From contig JAHEGP010000017.1 of the NCBI GenBank assembly GCA_024645065.1, positions 1 through 21,833 of the forward strand: 21,833 nt of DNA, written 5' to 3'. Under the pieces are notes generated by a model. It did no database searches, had not been told where the DNA came from, and saw only the letters and a list, made by a program, of their open reading frames with translations. Below, in pieces: positions 1 through 6,510 of this stretch. Position numbers and translations under genes: made by a program. The stretch is from Cellvibrionales bacterium. GTDB taxonomy: Bacteria > Pseudomonadota > Gammaproteobacteria > Pseudomonadales > JAHEGP01. Numbering within the stretch: position 1 is the stretch's first letter; each line of letters starts with the position of its first letter.

Positions 1-1
1 C

Positions 2-208
2 CACCTGCATTACGAATTCCTGCTCAACGGTGTGCATCGCAACCCCCGTACAATTCTGGCGAAGCTGCCCAAGGCCAGGTCAATCGACAAGGCGGAGCTG
101 CCTGCCTTCAAGGCCGCACTGGCGCCACTGCAACGGCAATTTGCCGAGTACAACAAGCAGGGTCGTGACACCCCTCTGGTCGTAGCCTACCAAACCCGGA
201 ACAACTAG
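2..208 (+). CDS. M23-family murein metallopeptidase, C-terminal fragment
   Basis: Only the last 68 codons are in the window; the frame is open from the left edge and ends at TAG 206-208. The fragment begins with HLHYEF, the end of the GPHLHYE signature of LytM/M23 peptidases, where the second His of the HxH pair helps bind the catalytic zinc. It is followed by a short tail ending in QTRNN. Proteins of this family are periplasmic or envelope-anchored endopeptidases that cut peptidoglycan cross-links. The next gene, anmK, starts 10 bases downstream on the same strand. The order M23 peptidase - anmK - erpA is shared with Pseudomonas-type genomes, where tyrS lies on the other side. The N-terminal part (LysM/OapA-type modules) cannot be assessed here. 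Confidence 0.85.
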   Translation, partial: HLHYEFLLNGVHRNPRTILAKLPKARSIDKAELPAFKAALAPLQRQFAEYNKQGRDTPLVVAYQTRNN

Positions 209-218
209 AAACCGGGGG

Positions 219-1340
219 ATGGCGCCTGAGCTATACATAGGGCTGCTCTCGGGCACCAGTATTGACAGTATTGATGCAGCCCTGCTCGACCTTGGCGCCA
301 ATCAGGTAAAACTGCTGGCCACCCACAGCGAGCCCATCGATGGGCCCGTGAAGGCACAAATTCTTGAGCTTTGCAGCCCCGGGAGCAACGAGATCGAGCG
401 CCTTGGGATCCTCGATCGCCAACTGGGCGTCATGTTTGCAAAAGCTGCCAACGCCTTGCTGCAGAGAGCCGATCTCAACCCGGCAGCCATCAAGGCCATT
501 GGCAGCCACGGCCAAACCATCCGCCATCGCCCTGTGGGCAGGGGACGTGAAAGTACCTGCGCCTTCACCCTGCAAATTGGCGACCCCAACACTATCGCCG
601 AGAATTGCGCGATTACGACGGTCGCCGACTTTCGACGTCGTGACATAGCGGCCAACGGCCAGGGCGCGCCGCTGGTTCCACTGTTTCACAGGGCAGCTTT
701 TTCCAGGCCTGGCACCACCCGGGCAATCGTCAATATCGGCGGTATGTCCAATGTAAGCTTGCTAGCAGCGGATGGTACCCTGCTGGGATTCGATACTGGC
801 CCAGGCAACGTCTTGCTGGACGCTTGGATCAACCAGCATAAAGGTGAGGATTTCGATAGGGGTGGAGAGTGGGCAGCGTCCGGCAGTATCGTCAACCAGT
901 TACTTGGGACCATGCTGACACATCCTTTTTTATCTCAAGTGATCCCCAAGAGCACCGGCCGCGAGGACTTTAACGCCGAATGGCTGCTACAGTTACTCGG
1001 CAGCGACCCCAGGCAGCGCCCGGAGGACGTCCAGGCTACCCTGCTGGAGTTTACCGCCAGAAGTATTTGCAACGCCCTCGTTCGCTACGTCGAGCCACCT
1101 TTTGAAATGTATGTATGCGGTGGCGGAAGCTACAATACCCGGCTAATGGGACGGCTAGAGGGATTATTGCACCCGAGTCCTGTCAAAACCACTGCCGCAT
1201 TGGGGATTGCGCCGGAGTGGGTGGAAGCCAGCGCTTTTGCCTGGCTTGCCAAACAAACGTTAGAGGGGCTTCCGGCCAACGATACTGCAGTAACCGGCGC
1301 AATTGGGCCAAGAATCCTCGGTGGAATATTCCAGCGCTGA
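219..1340 (+). CDS. anmK: Anhydro-N-acetylmuramic acid kinase AnmK
   Basis: 373 residues, the normal length of the family. AnmK uses ATP and water to open the 1,6-anhydro ring of anhMurNAc and phosphorylate it to MurNAc-6-P, a cytoplasmic step of cell-wall recycling. Visible motifs are the N-terminal phosphate-binding loop GLLSGTSIDS (about residues 8-17), SHGQTIRH (about 94-101), NIGGMSN (about 170-176) and GFDTGPGN, whose Asp192 corresponds to the catalytic base. The first loop reads GTSIDS rather than the usual GTSMDG, a mild deviation. A GGGGGA ribosome-binding site precedes the ATG. The gene follows the M23 peptidase by 10 bases, so the two form a murein turnover pair. It converges on the DsrE-like gene. 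Confidence 0.95.
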   Translation: MAPELYIGLLSGTSIDSIDAALLDLGANQVKLLATHSEPIDGPVKAQILELCSPGSNEIERLGILDRQLGVMFAKAANALLQRADLNPAAIKAIGSHGQTIRHRPVGRGRESTCAFTLQIGDPNTIAENCAITTVADFRRRDIAANGQGAPLVPLFHRAAFSRPGTTRAIVNIGGMSNVSLLAADGTLLGFDTGPGNVLLDAWINQHKGEDFDRGGEWAASGSIVNQLLGTMLTHPFLSQVIPKSTGREDFNAEWLLQLLGSDPRQRPEDVQATLLEFTARSICNALVRYVEPPFEMYVCGGGSYNTRLMGRLEGLLHPSPVKTTAALGIAPEWVEASAFAWLAKQTLEGLPANDTAVTGAIGPRILGGIFQR

Positions 1341-1428
1341 CCGCCGCCCTCAAAATCGGGGCCTACGCCAAACCAGCACTGGCAGGAACCCCGCTTGGGG
1401 TAACAAAAAAGAACGTGTGACAGTCACC

Positions 1429-1863
1429 CTAAAAGTAACTGTAACCCTTTTCCTTCATCATTTTTAACACTTCTGCTGGCCCGTTGGGTACGGTATCGAC
1501 AAAAGGCAGAAGCTGAGTGCTGTCTATTTTTTGACCATCCATCCAGGTCTCGCAAACCTTGATATCAACCACCTGAAGCGCCGACAGGCGCGCGGCCAGA
1601 TCGACCAGCTTTTTATTTTTCGGGTAGCTCTGACGCAAGAAAACCCGGCCTTCGGCGCCATGCAAGATAAACACCACAGGCTCAGCTACTTTAAACCCCT
1701 GTTGATTGAAAAGTGCTTCCGCGCGACGCAATATGCCTTGCAACTCTGCAGCGCTGTGCAACTCGACCTGAGCAAGATAACGCGGGTCGCTGCCGGAGTT
1801 AAGCGGCCCTTGAGCCGCCGCGGTCATGCAGAACCCCACTGCCAGCAGGACAAGCACGCGCAT
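1429..1863 (-). CDS. Exported DsrE/DsrF-like family protein
   Basis: 144 residues from ATG 1863. The frame extends seven codons further to a TTG at 1884, but the ATG gives a compact Sec signal peptide (MRVLVLLAVGFCMTAAA, cleavage expected near AAA-QG), so I prefer it; neither start has a strong ribosome-binding site. The mature part has the DsrE-like pattern: VVFILHGAEGRVFL, then KNKKLVDLAARLSALQVVDIKVCETWM with a single conserved Cys104, then PFVDTVPNGPAEV. Relatives are called intracellular sulfur oxidation DsrE/DsrF family, but this copy should act in the periplasm. Its substrate is unknown. It lies just downstream of erpA on the same strand and is probably co-transcribed, which hints at a link to sulfur or Fe-S metabolism; that is inference. 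Confidence 0.8.
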   Translation of the reverse strand: MRVLVLLAVGFCMTAAAQGPLNSGSDPRYLAQVELHSAAELQGILRRAEALFNQQGFKVAEPVVFILHGAEGRVFLRQSYPKNKKLVDLAARLSALQVVDIKVCETWMDGQKIDSTQLLPFVDTVPNGPAEVLKMMKEKGYSYF

Positions 1864-1896
1864 ACTTGACTGCAGGCTAATCAATGCTGCCGAGGC

Positions 1897-2250
1897 TTAT
1901 AGGGAAAAGGAAGAACCACAACCACAGGTCGCGGTTGCATTGGGGTTGGAGACGACAAATCGCGAGCCCTCCAGTCCTTCGACATAGTCTACCGCGGCCC
2001 CTGCGAGGTACTGATAGCTCAAGGGGTCGATCAGCAGTTCAACGCCCTGATTTTCCACCGCAGTATCATCGTCGGCCTGCAGTTCGTCAAAGGTAAAGCC
2101 GTACTGGAACCCTGAGCAACCACCGCCGGTGACGAATACCCGCAGCTTGAGCTTTGCGTTGCCTTCTTCTTCGATCAGCGCCTTCACCTTCGCCGCGGCA
2201 CGGTCTGAAAACCCAAGCGGTGCGGGACTGAACACTTCGGCCTGCGACAT
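1897..2250 (-). CDS. erpA: A-type iron-sulfur cluster insertion protein ErpA
   Basis: 117 residues, close to the 114 of E. coli ErpA. It carries Fe-S clusters from the scaffold to apo-proteins such as those of isoprenoid synthesis. The three cluster ligands are present: Cys45 in VTGGGCSGFQYGF and Cys109/Cys111 in the C-terminal TCGCGSSFSL. The segments LLIDPLSYQYLAGAAVDY and GSRFVVSNPNA are typical of the ErpA rather than the SufA/IscA branch. The ATG is preceded by AGAGG. The gene has its own promoter overlapping an IscR type 1 site (separate entries), so expression should respond to Fe-S status. The DsrE-like gene follows on the same strand. Confidence 0.97.
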   Translation of the reverse strand: MSQAEVFSPAPLGFSDRAAAKVKALIEEEGNAKLKLRVFVTGGGCSGFQYGFTFDELQADDDTAVENQGVELLIDPLSYQYLAGAAVDYVEGLEGSRFVVSNPNATATCGCGSSFSL

Positions 2251-2314
2251 TTCCAGTAACCTCTGTTACGTGCTTACGTGGGACGATGAGCTGCTCTCTC
2301 GACCCTGGCAAGGG

Positions 2315-2344
2315 ATTATCAATTATCCCGACTAATTTAGTCAA
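2315..2344 (-). promoter_or_regulatory. erpA sigma70-type promoter
   Basis: Reading the minus strand, -35 TTGACT lies at 2344-2339 and -10 GATAAT at 2320-2315, with an 18-base spacer. Transcription would start near 2308, giving a leader of roughly 57 nt before the erpA ATG at 2250. A second GATAAT copy (2327-2322) is too close to the -35 to be used with it. The -35 lies inside the IscR palindrome, so IscR binding would block polymerase. Confidence 0.65.
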
Positions 2345-2348
2345 CTAA
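2324..2348 (-). promoter_or_regulatory. IscR type 1 binding site
   Basis: The perfect palindrome GACTAATTTAGTC (2330-2342) is the core of the known IscR type 1 motif (GACT-N5-AGTC, with YY before and RR after it on the reading strand). On the minus strand the core is preceded by TAGTT and followed by GGGATA, matching the consensus at nearly every informative position. It overlaps the -35 of the erpA promoter, the arrangement expected for repression by the [2Fe-2S] form of IscR. erpA is a known IscR target in E. coli. The iscR gene itself is not in this window. Confidence 0.75.
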
Positions 2349-2394
2349 AGCGCTGACCAGGGAGTAGACACAGAGGGGTAGGCGGAAGCCACTA

Positions 2395-3114
2395 CTAACC
2401 GCTTTTCGCCCAACTAAACTGTTTCTCAACGCGAGTCGGTCGCTTTTCATTGGTCTCGGCAATAACCTCTACCAGACCCGGCCTGAAGCCCTCGGGCAAG
2501 TGCAGGATACCCTCCAATTTTTCAAAATAGCGAAAACGAAAAACCGGGTCAAAACCCGGGTCCACAAGATCCCTGAGCAGTAACGCCTGTTGCTTGCCAT
2601 TGAAGTCACCACGCACAACGAGCTGATAGGTCCCTCGCAACAAGCGGTGCTTGATTGCCAGCTGCTGCAACACAAGCTGGTACTTGAAGCTGTTGACAGC
2701 AGCCCCGGGCTGAAACGAGATGCTGCGAATACTCAGGCCTTTTTCGGTAGCTGTGGGCGCCATCAAGCCCCGATAGAACAACAGCTCCGACTTCAACGCG
2801 GCAATTTTTGATTCGCTGGCAACGACCGCCTCGCGCACCTGCTCCGCCGCCTGGCGATCAATAACGGCACCCTGTCGGGTATTGATCAGCTCCTGCTCCA
2901 AAACAGCCAACGCCTCCGCGTGGTTGGCGCTGTCCATACGTAGCTGTGCCAACTCCGCGAGGGTTGCCTGCTGAATGCCATGGCCCCGAGTAAAACCATA
3001 GTCATAGCTCACGCCACACAACACTACCACCAGGGCCAGAACAAGCACCAGCCACAATGGCCAATACTGCTTTAGGCCGCGACGCCGGGTGACCCCGGCA
3101 GAACTATCCGCCAT
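2395..3114 (-). CDS. DUF6776-like membrane-anchored coiled-coil protein
   Basis: 239 residues with one N-terminal transmembrane helix (about 18-37) after a short basic cytoplasmic tail (TRRRGLKQYW). A long helical, probably coiled-coil segment follows (about 47-118). The C-terminal domain (about 120-239) is rich in beta strands (LSIRSISFQP, YQLVLQQLA, TYQLVVRGD, GILHLPEGFRP). No catalytic motif is visible. It resembles the uncharacterised proteins found between argC and erpA in Pseudomonas-type genomes, now grouped as DUF6776; the function is unknown. It starts 15 bases after the argC stop with a GGAG site, so the two genes should be co-transcribed. Topology suggests a periplasmic domain held at the inner membrane. 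Confidence 0.75.
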   Translation of the reverse strand: MADSSAGVTRRRGLKQYWPLWLVLVLALVVVLCGVSYDYGFTRGHGIQQATLAELAQLRMDSANHAEALAVLEQELINTRQGAVIDRQAAEQVREAVVASESKIAALKSELLFYRGLMAPTATEKGLSIRSISFQPGAAVNSFKYQLVLQQLAIKHRLLRGTYQLVVRGDFNGKQQALLLRDLVDPGFDPVFRFRYFEKLEGILHLPEGFRPGLVEVIAETNEKRPTRVEKQFSWAKSG

Positions 3115-3129
3115 TCGAAGACTCCAACA

Positions 3130-4161
3130 TCAGGGCAATAGCGCTGGCGTATGCAAGGCCGTCGACTCATCGCAAGCAAACATGATATTCATATTCTGGA
3201 CGGCCTGGGTTGAAGCGCCTTTGGCGAGATTGTCAATCACCGAGAGTACCACCACCGTGTCGCTGCCCGGTTGCCGGTGCACGGCCAGCCGACACAGATT
3301 GGAGCCGCGCACTGAACGGGTTTCAGGGTGCGAGCCCGGAGGCAGCATATCAACGAAGGCTTCATCACTATAGCGTCGCTCGTACAGTGCCTGTAGATTG
3401 TCATGGTCGGACCGCAAGCGGGCGTAGAGCGTTGCATGAATGCCCCGAACCATGGGCGCCAGATGGGGAATAAAGGTCAAACCGATATCTTCCCCCGCCA
3501 TACCCTTGAGTTCCTGCACAATCTCCGGTGCATGGCGATGGCCGGGAGCGCCATAAGCCTTGAAGCTTTCCCCCATTTCCGCAAACAGGTTTGCTATTTT
3601 AGCCTGGCGGCCGGCACCACTGACCCCCGAAACAGCGTTGGCAATCAGGCTGTCGGATTGAACCAGCCCCGCCTCGAGCAAAGGCATAAAACCCAACTGG
3701 ACGGCCGTGGGATAACAACCCGGGCAAGCGACCAGCCGCGCCGCCTTGATCTTCTCGCGATTGCGTTCGGGCAGTCCGTACACCGCTTCGGCCACCAACT
3801 CCGGGCAAGCATGGGGTTGGTCATACCAATGCTCCCAAAGCGCGATGTCACGAATACGAAAATCTGCCGACAGATCAATGATACGCGCGTCACTCCTCCA
3901 GAGCTCAGCCATCATCCCCTGGGCAACACCGTGGGGGGTTGCAAAAAACAACACCTGGCAGGCGGCCAGACGCTCAACTTCCGGTTCACTGAACTCAAGC
4001 TCACAGAACCCGCGCAGATTGGGATACAAGCTGTCAACCCGCTGGCCAGCCTCTGCCCGGGATGTGATCACGGTTACCGTAACCTCTGGATGAACCAGCA
4101 GGATGCGCAGTAGCTCGACCCCGGTATAACCCGTACCCCCCACAATACCTACCGTGATCAC
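3130..4161 (-). CDS. argC: N-acetyl-gamma-glutamyl-phosphate reductase ArgC
   Basis: 343 residues from GTG 4161. The open frame begins at a TTG two codons earlier (4167), but GGAGG at 4172-4168 sits exactly 6 bases before the GTG and abuts the TTG, so the GTG is chosen. ArgC reduces N-acetylglutamyl-phosphate to the semialdehyde with NADPH, the third step of arginine synthesis. Visible features are the Rossmann loop GIVGGTGYTGVEL at the N-terminus, FFATPHG, the active-site VACPGCYPTA with catalytic Cys149, and GVSGAGR and GHRHAPEI in the catalytic domain. Length and motifs fit the common bacterial type 1 ArgC. It leads a minus-strand unit with the DUF6776-like gene and is divergent from the ClC gene. 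Confidence 0.96.
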   Translation of the reverse strand: MITVGIVGGTGYTGVELLRILLVHPEVTVTVITSRAEAGQRVDSLYPNLRGFCELEFSEPEVERLAACQVLFFATPHGVAQGMMAELWRSDARIIDLSADFRIRDIALWEHWYDQPHACPELVAEAVYGLPERNREKIKAARLVACPGCYPTAVQLGFMPLLEAGLVQSDSLIANAVSGVSGAGRQAKIANLFAEMGESFKAYGAPGHRHAPEIVQELKGMAGEDIGLTFIPHLAPMVRGIHATLYARLRSDHDNLQALYERRYSDEAFVDMLPPGSHPETRSVRGSNLCRLAVHRQPGSDTVVVLSVIDNLAKGASTQAVQNMNIMFACDESTALHTPALLP

Positions 4162-4167
4162 TGCCAA

Positions 4168-4172
4168 CCTCC
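4168..4172 (-). promoter_or_regulatory. Ribosome-binding site that fixes the argC start
   Basis: GGAGG on the minus strand, 6 bases before GTG 4161 and directly next to the alternative TTG 4167. The spacing decides for the GTG. Confidence 0.75.
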
Positions 4173-4214
4173 AGCCAATTGCTTTACCATAACGATTCCC
4201 GATAATTGCGCCGA

Positions 4215-4233
4215 TTACCGCAATTTACCGCAA
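4215..4233. repeat. Short direct repeat in the argC / ClC divergent promoter region
   Basis: TTACCGCAA occurs twice (4215-4223 and 4225-4233) separated by one T, a 10-base period equal to one helical turn. It lies midway between the two divergent starts. It could be a regulator site or chance; no known motif is recognised. Confidence 0.4.
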
Positions 4234-4282
4234 CCCATCGACGTCGCGCATGCTAAACCAAAGCAACGGATAAATCATCTCA

Positions 4283-6076
4283 ATGAGCGCGCCAGAAGGC
4301 CAAACCCGTAATATATTCAGCCGCACCACAGCCCGTGGCATGCGCCACCTGCGGCAGCAATTGGCTACTGGTCAAGCCCCTTTCGAACACGCGATTCTAG
4401 GATTGGTCTCCGGGTTGATTACCGGGCTCGTGGTACTGCTGTTTCGCAAAGCCTACGAAACCATTATCAGCCTCTCTATGAGTCAGAATAGTCTGGCAGA
4501 GCAGGATCAGCCAGGCTTCGAAGCCTTGCCGCCCTGGCTTTACTTTGCGCTGCCCGCTGCGGGAGGGCTCCTGATTGGGCTGGTATTGTGGCGCGTCGGT
4601 AAACAACATTGCCATGTTGGCGTCGCACATGTCGTCTTTTATGTCAACAATCGCGATGCCCGATTGCCCTGGCAGAATGCGCTGGTCCAATTTTTCGGGG
4701 GCATAGCCTGCCTCGTCACGGGTCAATCTGTCGGGCGCGAGGGTCCCGCCGTGCACCTGGGCGCTGCCTCCAACAGCTTGCTGGGTCAAGCGCTGCACCT
4801 TCCCAACAACAGCCTGCGGGTGCTTGCGGGCTGCGGTACCGCCGCCGCAATCGCCGCCTCTTTCAACACTCCGATCGCGGGCATTATTTTCGCCATGGAA
4901 GTGGTGCTCGCAGAGTACACCATTACCGGGTTTATCCCGGTGATTCTCGCATCCGTTGCCGGCACCGTGGTGGCGAGGCTGGCCTATGGCAGTGCCCCTT
5001 TGCTCTTAGTGCAACAGAGCTTTAGCCTGGACCTCGGCGACCTTGGCCTGGTAGCACTGTTGGCAGTACTGGTATCGGTTGCCAGTGCTTCGTTCGTTGC
5101 CATTCAACGCTACTGCCTGCGCTTTACGGATCGTCCACTGTGGCTGCGTTTGGGTGTTGCCGGCACCGTCACTGGCTTACTGGCGCTTGCGGCGCCGCAA
5201 ATCATGGGGGTGGGTCATGATACCCTGGTCGACCTGATCGCTGCCCCGCTGCCACTGCTGATGTTAATCACCATTATCGTTTGCAAGCTCATCGCCAGCG
5301 CATTCAGCATAGGACTGGGCATGCCCGGCGGGATGATAGGCCCCAACCTGTTCATTGGCGCCTGTATTGGCACCCTGCTGGGCCAGTCGATACAGTTACT
5401 CATGCCGGGGGTGATCGATTCAGTCACGCTGTACGCGCTGCTGGGCATGGCTGCTATGATGAGCGCCGTGCTCAACGCGCCACTGGCCGCGCTGATGTCA
5501 TTAATGGAGATGACCTATAATTCTCACATTATCTTTCCCGGCCTACTGGTGATCACCGTAGCTAATATCTGCCACCGCGAGCTGTTTTTACAGCCATCGG
5601 CGGTGGGCGCCGTACTGCAAAATCAGGGTATCGACTTGCATCGCGACCCCGTTAGCCAGGCCTTACAGAGGATTGGTGTTTCGAGCCTGATGAATACCAA
5701 TGTCCTGGTGGGCCGGGCAACCATGCCGCTGGCCGAGCTGAGACAGATGCTGGCGCGCAAGCCCGACTGGGTTATCCTGGTGGAAAAGAATGTTCACTAC
5801 CTTGCCGATAGCCGTCGACTGTCGGAATTTCTGGATTCAATAGAAGACCCGGCTCCCGAACAGGTCGACCTGCTGGAAGCCGAACTGGCAGTGAAGATAG
5901 CCACAATCGACACCCAGGCCAATGTCAATGAAGCCTGGCAAGTCATGCTGATGACGGGCAATGACGCCGTTTGTGTTCGCTCGAAACACCAGTTTATACT
6001 CAACGCCGACATCGGCATCATCACTCGTAAAGCCCTCGAGACCCATATTTACCGTCGCTATGGAGCCAGGAACTAG
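4283..6076 (+). CDS. ClC-family chloride channel/transporter with degenerate CBS tail
   Basis: 597 residues: a multi-helix ClC core (about 35-435) plus a C-terminal cytoplasmic part (about 455-595) resembling weak CBS domains. The gating motif GREGPAVHLGA (151-161, Glu153) is intact, and NTPIAGIIFAME (195-206) and GMPGGMIGPNLFIGA (346-360) match ClC signatures. Three pore residues differ by eye alignment to E. coli ClcA. The GSGIP loop holding the central Ser is replaced by VGVAHV (112-117). The internal proton Glu is Val207. The inner-gate Tyr position looks like Phe435. It could therefore be an uncoupled channel or have other anion preference. Start ATG 4283 has only a weak upstream site. 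Its TAG stop overlaps the hemJ start, so the genes are coupled. Confidence 0.9.
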   Translation: MSAPEGQTRNIFSRTTARGMRHLRQQLATGQAPFEHAILGLVSGLITGLVVLLFRKAYETIISLSMSQNSLAEQDQPGFEALPPWLYFALPAAGGLLIGLVLWRVGKQHCHVGVAHVVFYVNNRDARLPWQNALVQFFGGIACLVTGQSVGREGPAVHLGAASNSLLGQALHLPNNSLRVLAGCGTAAAIAASFNTPIAGIIFAMEVVLAEYTITGFIPVILASVAGTVVARLAYGSAPLLLVQQSFSLDLGDLGLVALLAVLVSVASASFVAIQRYCLRFTDRPLWLRLGVAGTVTGLLALAAPQIMGVGHDTLVDLIAAPLPLLMLITIIVCKLIASAFSIGLGMPGGMIGPNLFIGACIGTLLGQSIQLLMPGVIDSVTLYALLGMAAMMSAVLNAPLAALMSLMEMTYNSHIIFPGLLVITVANICHRELFLQPSAVGAVLQNQGIDLHRDPVSQALQRIGVSSLMNTNVLVGRATMPLAELRQMLARKPDWVILVEKNVHYLADSRRLSEFLDSIEDPAPEQVDLLEAELAVKIATIDTQANVNEAWQVMLMTGNDAVCVRSKHQFILNADIGIITRKALETHIYRRYGARN

Positions 6077-6495
6077 TGCTGTGGTTAAAAGCCTTTCATC
6101 TCATATTTATGGTCTGCTGGTTCGCCGGCGTCTTCTACCTGCCACGATTATTTGTTTATCACGCCATGAGTCAGGAGCCCGCAGTGCATGCACAACTGGC
6201 TATTATGGAGCACAAGCTATACCGCTTCGTGAGCATATTCGCAGTGCTGACTATCGTCCTGGGCTTTGCGCTGATGCTGGGTAACACGGCGTACTACCTG
6301 AAAGCACCGTGGTTTCACGCCAAGCTGACGCTGGTGCTGCTGCTGGTTATTTATCATCTGGTGTGTGGCGCCATGGTTAAAAAGCTGGCAACCGGCAGCA
6401 ACACGCGCTCACACGTTTTTTATCGCTGGTTTAATGAATTACCGGTATTGTTTTTATTCGGCATTATCATCCTGGTCGTGGTAAAGCCTTTCTAA
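6076..6495 (+). CDS. hemJ: HemJ-type protoporphyrinogen IX oxidase
   Basis: 139 residues with four predicted membrane helices, the usual size of HemJ (UPF0093). It oxidises protoporphyrinogen IX to protoporphyrin IX at the inner membrane in bacteria lacking HemG or HemY. Conserved features are KAFHLIFMVCWFAGVFYLPRL near the N-terminus (His8), LYRFVSIFA, and WFHAKL (His81, Lys83). The His near the N-terminus and the Lys are the residues reported as essential in this family. The start is GTG 6076, overlapping the preceding TAG by one base (TAGTG), with AGGA four bases upstream. hemL follows after 15 bases, so two heme-pathway enzymes are adjacent. Confidence 0.93.
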   Translation: MLWLKAFHLIFMVCWFAGVFYLPRLFVYHAMSQEPAVHAQLAIMEHKLYRFVSIFAVLTIVLGFALMLGNTAYYLKAPWFHAKLTLVLLLVIYHLVCGAMVKKLATGSNTRSHVFYRWFNELPVLFLFGIIILVVVKPF

Positions 6496-6510
6496 TCACG
6501 GGGAAACTCA

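Noticed and set aside
1388..1427. Short inverted repeats ACCCC-GCTT-GGGGT and GTGAC-A-GTCAC near an A6/T6 tract as a terminator between anmK and the DsrE-like gene
   Set aside because: Stems are only 4-5 bp. For the plus strand the tract is of A, and for the minus strand the T-run is six bases beyond a tiny hairpin, so it is not a convincing Rho-independent terminator.
3403..4113. 236-residue plus-strand open frame
   Set aside because: Lies entirely antisense to argC, whose active-site motifs and operon position are unambiguous.
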